A program made the position numbers and the translations under genes. A stretch of 64,000 nt of DNA from Asterella californica (taxonomy: Eukaryota; Streptophyta; Marchantiopsida; Marchantiales; Aytoniaceae). Under the pieces are notes generated by a model that made no database searches, was not told the origin of the DNA, and was given only the letters and a program-made list of their open reading frames with translations. Positions 14,100-25,657 of the stretch are shown here, in pieces. The first letter of the stretch is position 1. Every line of letters starts with the position of its first letter. The stretch is from contig JAYKYS010000016.1 of the NCBI GenBank assembly GCA_036924285.1, positions 5,270,001 through 5,334,000 on the forward strand, given 5' to 3'.

Positions 14100-17000
14100 G
14101 TGTTACTATTACCGCAGCAACTGCTCAGCTCGGACTATTCTTAAACCCATAACTAGAAGCCACACCTGCCGATAAGCCAGTACTGACAGCAGGCATAACA
14201 GAAAGTTACGAAGATCTGACATCTTCGCGAAGTCCAGATCTCGCGCCACAAAGTTACACTCATCTACGACTCGGCACTAGGCTATATAATATTCTATAGG
14301 CTACAAACGTATGCGCTGCAAGTCAGTAAGGGTGCTCATACGTTTGAAGGGAACAGCAAAAGCCAATGAGGGAAACCTGAGCATTCTATCCATGATAGAC
14401 GAGGGATTGAAGTGACAGGGACAATGATAAAGAAAAGGAAGCTTTGCTTTGTCTGGATTCTGACACCTCAGATTGCACAGACTAGGGTACTCTTATCTTG
14501 AGGGCCAGGTGATAACATGATAACGCTTCATATTCCCCGCTCAGAGAACAGGAACAAACTACTTAACAGTCAAGGCTCCATAGATAAATTCACACTGGAT
14601 GCCTAGTGGTAGGTCAATACTTAGAGGTCGACCCCTAACAGCTCGATCGAGTTGTAGCACAGCGGGAATTAAAGGTAATCAAATCCGTATACTCCCCGGC
14701 CCCGCAGCTGCTCTGCTTTCTGTCTATTATGACTGACTGTTACACACTCTTGGTTGCCCTCAATTTCGAAAACTATAGCTTGCGCGAACACTGCTCTGAA
14801 GTAGGCTACTTCGTGTCATAATGCACAACCAACTCAGCATTCCAGGAGTTAAAATGAATTAATCAGCTTTTAGGAGCTTCCGACATCGACTCAGCCTGCA
14901 CACTAGCTCCCACTCAAAACATTTTCTGCCACATTCGTGCCTTCCATGTGAGGCCATCGGGGATCCAGCGGCAATTGTACATGATATTACTTCAGGAAGT
15001 ATTGAGGACGACTCGGCAGGAATTCTCGAACGCTCGTCACCAGTGCTAAAGGTACCTGAATAAGAAACCACTCCCATAGTCTTGAAACTAGGAGTTCGTA
15101 CATCCTTCCCAATTTTTCCTCGTCTCGAAACCCACAAACTGCATCCCGCTTCTCTTGCAGCTGCGACTCGTATGAGTTCCAAGCTACAACAACCTGGGCA
15201 TATTCCCCGAAGTTTTCTGCTGACTTTACGAACAAAACCAACAGTTCTTGCGCTTGAGATCTCTAACAAAGAATCTGTCATGGTACCCAATGTCGTAAAG
15301 TATCTCTCACGCATGTGCTCAATGTCTTAGTACAACTCCCTTTCCTGTTTCCCTCCGTGATCCAATCTTCTAAATTGAACCCGTGGATCATCTGTCTATC
15401 TCATAGAACTGTCCGCTGTCCAAGCTACAATATCCTCCACTGCCTTGCCTACAGACCCACATCCTGGTTCTGGGCTACTACTACCCTTGTCACCCATACT
15501 AAACACCCGCAGAATCGTGTATCTGACAGAATAACTTCCCAAACAAATAAATTTGCCGTTTGCCGGCTAAAGCTTAACACGTACCTCTGCTATGTTTATT
15601 AATCTTCAGTCCACTAAAACCCCTACGTCGGTTTCCTTCTCCTCACTTCACGTAGCCAAGTTACCCGGGCTCGACTATATGGAAACGGTTCCAGATCTCC
15701 ATGAGGCTGGGAAGTACGCTGGCTAGTATTAAGAGGACGTGGCTTACGTGAATAGATGTGCTGTTATATCTCTGATCGTCCGTGAATATTTTACCACTCG
15801 CACAGTGCGTCGTTTCGATGAATTGTAAATTAGCTAACCGAACGAAGATACGGGACACCAGATGGAAGAAACTAACACCAGAAGGCATCAAAACCACAGG
15901 ACCGCCGCAACAATGAGGAAGTATATTACGGTTCCCTTCTTTTTTTCCTTCTATTAGCTAGATACTAATAAGAGAGAAAATTCATAACGAAAACCATCCG
16001 GAAGCAACTGAGCCTCCACAGATGGACGGAAGAGAAGCGAAGTGCAACATGATTTACCAGAGAAGAACAGCGGAGGTTGTCAAACTGGGGAGCGACGTGA
16101 GGAGTCGAATAGCAATGGACCACTGTTGCTGCTTGCAGGACTCTGCAATGTCCCGCAGAACTTGGTTACTCTCAGCCCATGTAGCTCCCATGGCAGCTCT
16201 TTCTCTCTCACTCTGTCTCAGATGTCAGATGATCAGTTTCTAACACCCTATCAGTAAATTGTCGCACCATATTCCGGAGCGCCAGCATTCCGACTGGCTC
16301 CCAGACGGACTCCCTCTCTTTGTTTTATGCTGATCCTATCAGATAATCTTATCCCTCACCTCGATAATCAGTCGACTGCTATCCTACTACAGAACGAACT
16401 AAGCACAAGCCCAACATTCTCCACATCATTCCTTCACACCTCACCGTGACCGCATCGGTGCACGGTGCTCTTGAGTCTTGACCATCTCCACACCAGACAA
16501 CTCGTCACAGAATAATAGTGGGGAATCCGGCCGATACACTACAATGTACGAGAAGTCGACTTCCACTTCCACGTAACAGTGTGTGCTGTGGAAGTATGGT
16601 ACGGCTCTGCTGGTCCATCCCTCTCTCGCTGCTTTGCTCTCCGCACTGGACAGAAGGAGCAGGAACAAGACGACGAAAAACATCCACAGACAGCCTTCCT
16701 GCCATGGAAGTAAAAGCCTTTGACTTAAATTAGCGCCCGTCTTCCTTTGACTACTTGCCAGCCGTGATCTTATCCTTTTTCTAAATGTTTCTCGTCTCTA
16801 CGACACACGGATTCACCCGCTTCCAGTGTCAGCTAGTCGCGATTAGCTGACAGGTGTCCTGCAAGGTTGCTCACTGAGTCGATGCCATTCCGCGACGCGA
16901 ACTCGAGTGGCTACGGGAATAACCATCCGCGGCGATCCTCATGTCTGGCCAACACCGAGAGCTGCTGAGATGGTTGTACAGCTTCCGCGATCATTTGCGA

Positions 17001-18850
17001 CGGATCCTCCTGTCGCTCTAATCAATCACGCTACGCCAGCACTGTGGTCGCGGAAAAGCACAAAGAGGCTGAACTAGACTGGCAGACTGACTGCCTTGCT
17101 GACTGGACCGATAAAGGTGCAACTTTCATATGGCGCATCCCGATCTTGTAGCCAAGGTCCTATGGACCTTTGAACTTACCTACGGATTCTCTTGTCGCCT
17201 TGTAAGTGGGGGTGAAATTAGGACGCCACCTACAGGTAGATCAATCATCAGGAACTATATTCAGTCTTCAACTTGTTGAGTCGATCAAGGCGCTGTACAT
17301 TCATGTGAAAAGGGAAATAGCATAAGAGTCAAGTGGGAAAAACCCACACCGTGAGATACAAGGCGAGGACCACCAAATACCAAACACGAATCGGAGAAAG
17401 AAAGAACCCGGATTAATTAGGCGCTGTACATTAATAGGCCGCGAGCGGCGAATGCATCGGTGGACGATTCACGGTAATGCACAACGCTCTGATTCGCTAG
17501 TAAGTTTCCACAGTTGGGATGTCTCTCTTCCTGGTAAGCGTCAGAGACAAGTATGGGCAACTACAGTGGAATGGTCTTGCTCTGATGTGTGAGCAAAAGA
17601 AAAGAGCTTGCTCCGTTGGACTCTGATAACTGCTCTTACCGGCTCGGAGCGTGGAGCTGAAAGCTTGCAGCCCGATAAATCAAGTAGCGATTTTTTACTA
17701 TCCCCACAGCTGTGTCTTGTGGAACAGAACTGGAATTAAGTAATCCCCATGTAACTTCAAGTCAAAGAAGTGGACCGCCAATTAGCCACAGCTGCGGAAA
17801 GCCCAAAGTGGACTGCGTGTCACTGAAAGGGGGATAAGAATGTAAGTGACGACTAGCAATAAAAGGTCAGATTGGCAAGTCGACATGGCTGCACCGGAAA
17901 GGAAGTCCTTGCTCCGGCCACTGGCGTATGATCGGCACCGAACTCTGCACGCTTTTGTAACTCTATCTTATCTGTCGGTACCATCCGTCCCACGTACAAG
18001 CAAGAGGACAACTTAGGCCCTTAGTTCCGCCTTACAATCTCTACTGGTCAACCCTCCGTGTTGGATAATGTCCACAGACGAGCGGGACGCAGCACAGTGC
18101 AACTAGATCACCGCTCCGCATAGCGACTGGCTGTAAAGAGCATAATTACTGCGTTTGTTCTTCTTGTTCTTCGTAAGGTAGGTAAGGGGAGTTGGAACCA
18201 GGACGGCAGTATGATCAGTACGTACGCGCTTTACCTTTACGGATCCGGTTTAGTTTTGCTCTTTTCCTACTCTTCAATTTAGCTGTAGACTGTACCAAGT
18301 GGTCGCTGTAGGCGCCCTTCATAACAAGATCATGTGGGAAACAATGGCAGGCATACACAAGGGCAACAGAAGTTTTTCTGCTTGTGTCTGTGACAGTTCG
18401 ATCTCAGACGCGACTTCAAAAGACTATCCCCAAGTAAGGACAGTAACCAGCAATCAGCATGCATAGTGGTATCATCCCCAGAATTGGAAACATAGCTCAC
18501 TAGTAGGTAACGTTTGTGTTGAGTCAAAGAACTTGAGTTCATGGATGGTAAAAACAGTAGGGTAAAACCAGAGAGGAGAAGTTAAGAAAGAAATAACTAA
18601 CACTAATTTCCTTGTTTAGCTATCCTAAACAAGAACCCATGCGGAAGCGTATACTGGGACAGCGCTGTCGTACTTCGTCCACTGAGAGCACGCGTGTTAT
18701 GGCAAGAGCTCCACGAAGCATACAGTGCCTGCATAAACTCAATACCAACAGTCTGAGTTCTCGTAAAGAAGCTAAAATCTACTAGCTGTAACTGCGAAAT
18801 TCAACCGCCCTCGTGTACAGCTTGGTTTCCTGCTTTGAAACTGCGGCGTG
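14100..18850. other. Largely unassigned region upstream of the SRFR1 exons
   Basis: The missing first SRFR1 exon, its 5' UTR and promoter should be here, but no convincing exon was found. At 14,859-15,314 a minus-strand frame is open for 151 codons, and an overlapping frame (15,241-14,987) reads hydrophilic, coding-like sequence containing ENFGEYAQVVVAWNSYESQ. It ends at a plausible CAG|GTACCT donor. Neither frame matches a family I know. At 16,441-16,705 a short minus ORF begins with a hydrophobic stretch (MFFVVLFLLLLSS) but is only 80 codons. The only firm feature is the short retroposon at 17,302-17,419. Confidence 0.45.
17289..17432 (-). mobile_element. Short truncated retroposon copy with 13-bp target-site duplication
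   Basis: The insert at about 17,302-17,419 is bounded by the direct repeat GGCGCTGTACATT (17,289-17,301 and 17,420-17,432), a typical LINE-type target-site duplication. The insert matches 50,870-50,970 in the same orientation: both contain GAAATAGCATAAG, then a CCCACACCGTGAGATA / CCCACCGTGGGATA block, then CGGAGAAAGAAAGAA. The 50.9-kb copy sits just beyond the C-terminal end of a decayed reverse transcriptase, so this is best read as a 5'-truncated copy of that element's 3' end. A SINE sharing the same tail is the alternative. Confidence 0.75.
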
Positions 18851-18915
18851 AGGCGCCAAGTTCAGAGCTTTGGGAACTTTGCAGACACTCATACTACTAA
18901 GACGACTTGTAAGAG

Positions 18916-20226
18916 TCACCTCAATACGGTCGAGCCTACCGCTTGCCTTGACGACCGACAGCCTACCACACTGGATGCTCCTCTGTACGCCCAGCGCTCA
19001 AACCATTGCAGCTGCCCGAAATGCGGGCTTGGAGTCGTAGCAGCAGCACTTGCAGGAGTTGAACATGTGCAAGAGCAACAGCCGAGAACAGGTTTTCTCA
19101 AACCACTGAGGAACGAGGGGAAACACAGAAGAATCAAGACGGTAATAAACGTACTAAACACTGCTATCTCCAGCGCGGACTTGAGCCTCCCATCACGGTC
19201 GGCAGGGCCTGTCCGCATGTCCAGATCCGCCTGGTGATCGTCAGAGGTATTAGCATCTGGAGTGTACAGGACATTGTAGAAAGAAGATACACGGTTCCCG
19301 TCGCGAATAGGGCGAACATCACTGGATAAATTCAAACCCTTCTCACTGGGTACTGGACTCGCACTGCTGTCACTTTCTACATCGTTGTCAGTGAATTGTG
19401 TAAGCACGATGCCATCTTCCTGTATTTGATGTTGGCCCGATCTTGGGCTTTTCCCACTAACAAATGTGATTCCCACAGAAAGGCCGGCAAGGTAGGGAAG
19501 AACATCTTCTGCTTCGTGGCTGCTATTTATTGAACGTGGAGAGTATGATGCTGAACTTCCAGGTTCCGCGACAGTTGCTCCAGGGGACGCCTGATCGGAA
19601 GACCAGGGGGGCTTCGAATCTTCTTCCCTCTCAGACTGTCTGCTAACTTGTGCAGGAAGCCTAACAATTTCGAGGAAAGAGGGTCCAAGCTCTTCGCTGC
19701 TGTAATCCCCGCATTCAGAGGGTGGAGGGGCTCTAGAACTAGTTTCCGTTTCAGTGCTTCCTGCGTGAAAATGTGCCGGTACTTCCCTAATTTGACGTGG
19801 TAGGAAACATGGGACACAATGGCTTCTCTTCAATCCGGCGGCAGATGACCCAGGTGGAATTGTCCGTACTTGAGCAGGAGTCGGTGGTGTCAAGGTTGTG
19901 CTTCTTGATACTGAGTGGGCCAAGGGAACTAGAGGTGCGTCGCAATCGCTGCACCTGGCCCTGTATTCACTCTTCGAGCCTTTTTCAGATTCCGCAGGAG
20001 TGTTTGGGTTGGAAGTGGCAGATACAGATCTCGATCTCGAAGAATTCTTGTAAGGTCGCCCTCGCCTCTTGGCGGTGGATTCACTGAAAAACGTTGCATA
20101 GTTCGCATTGTTGGCAGCACAGCGAGGATTGGAGCACGCCAACCTTTTGAATGGGTATCTCCTCCACTGCTCCGGATCCTTGGAGGACCAGTACGCTGGC
20201 AGAGGAACGGAGGTAACTCCTGTCAT
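18916..20226 (-). CDS. Unknown Ser-rich protein with a C-proximal membrane segment
   Basis: A 436-codon ATG-to-stop ORF, far longer than any shadow frame nearby, with upstream DNA that could be a 5' UTR. I do not recognise the family. The N terminus reads MTGVTSVPLPAYWSSKDPEQ and is followed by paired cysteines (CSNPRC near residue 32 and CSDCD near residue 92) that could form a zinc site. A long, low-complexity Ser/Pro-rich middle follows, suggesting disorder. A strongly hydrophobic run (IAVFSTFITVLILLCFPSFL, about residues 354-373) looks like one membrane helix, followed by a Cys-rich stretch (GCCSCTC) that could be acylated. A tail-facing membrane protein is a reasonable inference. Splicing near the 3' end cannot be excluded, so the last 60 residues are less certain. 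Confidence 0.6.
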   Translation of the reverse strand: MTGVTSVPLPAYWSSKDPEQWRRYPFKRLACSNPRCAANNANYATFFSESTAKRRGRPYKNSSRSRSVSATSNPNTPAESEKGSKSEYRARCSDCDAPLVPLAHSVSRSTTLTPPTPAQVRTIPPGSSAAGLKRSHCVPCFLPRQIREVPAHFHAGSTETETSSRAPPPSECGDYSSEELGPSFLEIVRLPAQVSRQSEREEDSKPPWSSDQASPGATVAEPGSSASYSPRSINSSHEAEDVLPYLAGLSVGITFVSGKSPRSGQHQIQEDGIVLTQFTDNDVESDSSASPVPSEKGLNLSSDVRPIRDGNRVSSFYNVLYTPDANTSDDHQADLDMRTGPADRDGRLKSALEIAVFSTFITVLILLCFPSFLSGLRKPVLGCCSCTCSTPASAAATTPSPHFGQLQWFERWAYRGASSVVGCRSSRQAVGSTVLR

Positions 20227-20429
20227 GTTGATTCCTTCTGAAGATCATTCCAAATGTCCGTCAGTCCTCCTTTTCTGTGATTCTCCAGTTTTGTGTCCCA
20301 ATTCAGAAACTTGTGGAGCTTTTGAGTCACCCGAGCTCAGTAGCACAGAAGCACAGGTGAGATTTCATCCTAAATGGGTGTCGGAAGCAGTGTTGCACGG
20401 CAGCGTCTCTTAAGTCCTCGAAAAGTGGA

Positions 20430-22000
20430 CTCAGTGTCCGATTATTATTTGCAAAAGCTTACGCGCGTGAAACGCTTCAGAATGCAGAAACACTCGCCAC
20501 TACAACCTTCAAAGGAACAATTTTCCAGCGTAGCATCTCTCCCTTGCACTGGATGTGGTTCTGTGCCAGGTAGTTACAATATTTTCAGGTTCCCCGCAAC
20601 TCCGGTTCAGTATCGGGTCTCCCGTCGTCGCTTCGTACTTCAAAATATTTGCCATCTTTTCCTGCCAATTGGCCTTCAAAGGCCAATTACGGACTGTTCA
20701 ACACAATAAGATCTTCAAACTAAAGAACCGGCTGCTATAAACGAATTTTACAACAGCTGTTGCTAGATCAGCTCAATATACTGCAAGATCGCACTGAACC
20801 AAAACCTGATCTCAGAAGATGCAAAAGCTTTCTTCTGACTGAACTCAACATATAATGTCACCGAGCGGGGTACCAGGTCCGATGGCGTCTCGATCTCTAT
20901 GGTTTCCTGCTCTGTCAACACTCCTTTCAACACGTCACCTTGAGCCCGCCTTCGTCACCTTGAGCCCGCCGTCGGAGGCTCTATATGACAGTCGGCAACC
21001 TGATATAAATCTTTATCATCGCACAATCCGCTTGATCCCATATCACCCCCTTTTCGTGACTCCTTTGCCTGTGCAGGTTTAAAAGTAGGTGTCCCCCCAG
21101 ATACTGCTTGAAATCTCGAGTGACGCTCTGATTATTCTCGTCCGGCAGAAGACCTCTAAAAATCACCGAGAAGGACTGATACCTTGAGTACACGTTTCCA
21201 GTCGCTCTCACTGCCCATTCCATTCTGCACATACCCCAATTTTCAACAAAAGATATGAACAAGAGGACTGAGAAGAGGTACCAGGCAACACACAACCGCA
21301 TGAAGTGCGAGACAGTCACAAACGGAAATCGACAGATTCCCATCCTCGATCCGCCTATATAAATTAAAATGAGGCGAGAGAAATTAAAAGGACTTCCTCA
21401 ATCCAAACAAACCTACTGGACACCAAGGGCGCACTCGACTCTGCGCACTCGACACGTACGACCTCCTGGCAAAATTACGGACAATGAGGGCCACTCCACA
21501 AGCCGCCCGCAGACAGTCTAAAACGAGAATACGTACCTCTCCGATGCTTATCGGCCAACCTTCCGTCCACGCTAGTTACAGGAATTCCCTGAGAGCAAAC
21601 TGATACTAGTCGAGCACCAGCCGCAAAAACGCGCGTTTGCAGAGAGGCCTGGGTGTCTTCTAATTACTCGTCGAGTAATCCTATCACCACAATGTCGCAG
21701 GTTTCACTCACCACCGCGGTGAGCTCATAAAGATTCTTTTCTACAACCTCTTTTAACATTCCTCCGACACGTTGAACCCGAATAGCGCCAGTTCGATTAG
21801 GCTGATCGCTACAACCATTAAGGCGTCAATTTCCTCAAAATGTCAATGATGTTTGTGCTGTTAGTATTCTTCAACTCCTCGATGTAATCAACCCGAAACT
21901 TTGAGTGTTCTGGTATTTAGACATGATAAATTAGTTAGGTACTCCTCTGAACACGGCTGGAGCTCCCTGGCTTCCGCGCTGCTATTACGGGCTGGAAGTC
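20430..22000. other. Intergenic stretch with minor repeats
   Basis: No convincing gene was found. CGTCACCTTGAGCCCGCC occurs twice, 20 bases apart (20,933 and 20,953), and GCGCACTCGAC twice near 21,430. A 120-codon minus frame at 20,981-21,343 has a hydrophobic N-terminal half (LCVAWYLFSVLLFISFVE), which could be a small membrane or secreted protein. It has no homologue I recognise and no clear codon bias. Confidence 0.4.
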
Positions 22001-22029
22001 GTGATTCACATTCTATGGTTCCTCAATTT

Positions 22030-22710
22030 GAGACCATCGTCATCGACTCATCCGCGCCATACCATCAAGTCGAATGCCACTTGCCGCTGGCAGCGACCTG
22101 TTCTGTCGTTTCGATGAAGAAGGCAGACTCAGCCCTCCATGTAGACGGGCCAACGAATACTATGCAGCCAAGAGTGAGGAAGTGAGAATTGCTTGTGCCA
22201 ATTGGTCCCTCACAGGATATTGTAAAGAAAAAGACTGTCCTCATCCGACAAAACGATCGATCGCAGCTCGGTTCCTATGAGATCTCAATGCGCACTACCC
22301 GAAGGCTGGACTGAGTATGATGAGTAACACCACGGCAATCTTGGAGCAAGTAACGATACTGGTCTTCAACATCTCTCGTGCAATGAGCCTCAGACACGAT
22401 GCCACTAATGTGTTGGGGGAAGTACACCGTTATGGAAGTGCCAAAAGCGTGCCAAGAGTGCCAAAACCCAGAAAATGTTGCCTAAGGGTAGAGGACACAG
22501 CGGCGTCATGTATAACCAACAGTCCACTTGACAGAATCTCAATGCCAACAGCGAACTCGAAAGGAAACGGCAGAGACTTGAATTCCACGTCAAGGCGGCA
22601 AAGACCCAGAGTTTTAATTTACAGCAAGGCCGTGGTCTAAAATTACCAAGTTGCGGAAAGTGGCCCCAAAGGAAACACGCTTTCCTTTCTCGTCAAGATC
22701 TCGCAAGTAT
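22030..22710 (+). pseudogene. Broken coding-like sequence with a CCCH-like Cys/His cluster
   Basis: One plus frame reads CANWSLTGYCKEKDCPHPTK at about 22,197-22,256, preceded by about 40 coding-like residues, and stops at 22,278. The spacing C-X8-C-X4-C-X-H resembles a CCCH zinc finger (C-X8-C-X5-C-X3-H) with residues missing. From about 22,436 a second frame reads basic, coiled-coil-like sequence (KCQKRAKSAKTQK, then NANSELERKRQRLEFHVKAA) with a TGA inside. I could not join the two blocks with good splice sites. It may be a poorly spliced real gene or, as I think likelier, a degenerate one. Confidence 0.3.
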
Positions 22711-22899
22711 GGTCTTCAAGTAAATCAATATGAACTTACCTTGACCTACACAAGTAACGTGGCGCTCGAACGTGCTACTGAGGGAAACAAGTGCAAACAC
22801 ACGCATGATGGTGTGCACAGACGTATAGCGACGTTGACCTAGGGAAGCAAACTTCTAGGTCCCCAAACCAACTTTCTACAGAAGAGCAACATGCTTGAG

Positions 22900-25600
22900 G
22901 AGAAGAGAGAGATATGACACGTTGTAAAACATCCGTTACAAACTTCTCAGGAATGCGGCTTTAGGGATTAAATCAGCCAAAACCTGTTCCGAACCTTGCA
23001 AAAGATAAAATTGACTCATCACAACGGCAACTGAAACGAAGACTCGCGAAGCACATGTGCGGAAGAGGCGCCTGTATCATAGCTTGAGGATTCAAACGGC
23101 AACCAACAGAAGTGACCAAAAAGCCTGACTCTACATCGTGGCCTTGAGTTAGCTTCGCTTGAGGAATGACGGAAAAGCTTTGATACTATCTAATCTCTTG
23201 ACTAATTCAAGAAACGAGGAATAGAAAAGGACTTGACAACACAACAAAAACAATCAAACTCAAGAAAAAGGGGAAACCCTCCTCAGTCCCCCTCTCATAC
23301 ACTTAAATTTTGCAGCTGACAGATCCTGCACAAGTGAAACCACCATCCACCTAATCCTTGAACAAGCAAATCGGGATGAACACGTGGGTATCACTTCACA
23401 CTGGATAAGGCAGTGAGTGCGGATGCAACGGCAGGAAGACTATCCTCTAACCGATCGTCGATGCTTGACATACTCTTTATACTGCCCAATCGTGGATGCT
23501 TGATACTATAGTAGGTTGATACGACGAGCAACCCCGTACCAACCTGCCTATCACCAACGAAGGGCAAATGGCGCAGGTCCAAAATGGTGGAACAGACACA
23601 GGAAACGGACGAAGGAGAGAATGGTTTCTTGTACGATATCTTCTATTTTTTGTGTCTGATCCTATTAAGAAATAAACTAGAAAAGAAGAAGAACCAAAAA
23701 GAACCTGCATCAGGCCCCTGTACCAGACTGAGGAGTCTCCTAAAAGGGTAGGCCTCTCGAAAGGGGAAATTTCTGCTTGGACTAACGACCACTGAATGTC
23801 CACTTACCAATCTACTAGCGCCTGAATCATTAGCATAGCGAATCTGTAGTATTTTTGGAATGCGATCCAACTCGCCACGAGTCTTCCAGGGGTCCACCCA
23901 CACGGTCCCAGATTATGACCTAAGCATATCATTTACTTACGCTTTACTTTCAAGACAGGAGCACCTTCGGGGCGTGAGATCCAGACCATAGATAGTCGGG
24001 TAGAAATAACATAGGGGTCGATCTAAGTACACAAACGATGAAAACAAAGGAACCGGTTCCCAGAAACCAGTGCTGCTCAAATGTACAAGACCCTGCACCA
24101 GATGTTAGATAGCCTTCAACTTGTAGATCACAAGTTAAAACTTTCACAAGTATCAAGATCCAGCAGAGTATAGAGTGTACCGCTGAGAATTTTAAAGCCC
24201 GATACAGTTGTGCAGAAATACCATAAAAAAGTTGCATAAAACCTAATCTCTATCAAAGATATGCCGCCACACACATAGCTTCTCCAAACTACTACTGCCG
24301 CATGCCTTGTTTCAAAATACAAGAAATAAATGTGCCTAGTCGTAAAAAACATGGCTTCTTACACCAATGCCATGTCTCCAGCGAGGGCACGTGGAATGTA
24401 TGGACAGTAGCATCGCTTTCTGGGCAGCTTCCTTCGTTACTCCCAGTTGCTCATCCGCATCAAAACGATATTCAAGTATACAAACAACCCACCGGCATTG
24501 AGTAGCGAAAGATGGAGAACCTTATCAGGAGTTAGAATCAGCTGTACTAACGACATCACCTCACTTAAACCTGATTGGCATGAAGACTTTCAGAGACGCA
24601 TGAGACGTTGATGGACAAACATTGAACTTGGTATCTGCAATGGGGGGGACAAGAGAATAGATAGCCAAGCAAGCTCATGTGAAGACTCTACTGACCGCAA
24701 GTTCTCCAGAAAGGAGTTATGTAACCTAGACTCTATACTTGAAATTCTAGTGACAACAAAAATTACAGTGACACCATCCAGAGCCCTCATCTACCCTCAG
24801 CCTCCTGGTTGAACATAAACCTCAGGCTCTCTACAGTCAACAGTTTACAGTAAATATCCTCCTCTATATCTCTTAACTCAGAAGCGAGACGACTACACTC
24901 CTATTGAGGTACCCTCAAATATGCTCGCGACAAAACCTACACCCGAAATATTTTTAACTAAACAAAAGCACCTAGTCTCTACCCCAAAGAAGACAAAAAG
25001 CAAACATCAAACGAATCTCTGAAACAGTCCCACCTAACTGATCTCAAGGACCCTAAACCCTGCTTGAATGCCTCTATATTAACATCAACCACGGTAGCAG
25101 ACAAGCTTCTACCATTTTTCACTGCAAGTCACTCCATGGAACTCCAAAACAAGCTACATGATAGGGCTGCATACGGCTAACGCTGACGTGACAACGGCGC
25201 CAAACACATATGTGCCAATCCATCCAGGGAAGCAGCTGCTAAACTCCCTCTGGATGGGTGGCCCTTCTGTAAGTACTTGACCGCGACGACAGCAGAGAAG
25301 ACGGCCGCAACATGACCCCTCAACAGACTCCTGACACACCATTGAATGGTAGAAAATGGCACTGTCGACGACCACTCTGGACCTCCAACCTCACAGTGCG
25401 ACAAGGGCACTCACTGGAACAGTTGCAGAGGGAAAAAATCAATTATAGGCCAACACTGCATCGCTCAGGTGTTACACTACTTGATAATGCATGCTAGACC
25501 TAACAAGAAAGCATGAAATGCTTGCGACTTTTGACGAAATCGGAGATGTCACAGTTGTAAGCACCAGACAACAAGAACCAAATTTCACACGCTTCTAAAC
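22900..25600. other. Intergenic region with no recognisable gene
   Basis: Short ORFs only. The minus frame at 23,643-23,903 reads coding-like residues (KTRGELDRIPKILQIRYAND) and contains a possible GTAAGT donor, but it starts without an ATG and has no partner exons that I can recognise. Confidence 0.4.
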
Positions 25601-25657
25601 AAATGCAACTGCACCACAAAAGAACAGCTTTACCTTATGCAGAATGTAAACGCGAGG

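Noticed and set aside
14101..14120. Candidate SRFR1 exon ending at GCTGCG|GTAATA
   Set aside because: It would leave an intron of only about 40 bases, below the usual plant minimum, and the residues do not match the family.
15315..15602. 95-codon plus-strand ORF
   Set aside because: Low-information composition, no motif, no splice context.
16441..16705. Small secreted protein or SRFR1 first exon
   Set aside because: It has a hydrophobic start, but the sequence does not match the SRFR1 N terminus and no donor in the right phase was found.
23643..23903. Coding-like minus frame with a GTAAGT inside
   Set aside because: No ATG, no recognisable family, and no neighbouring exon in phase; too weak to call.
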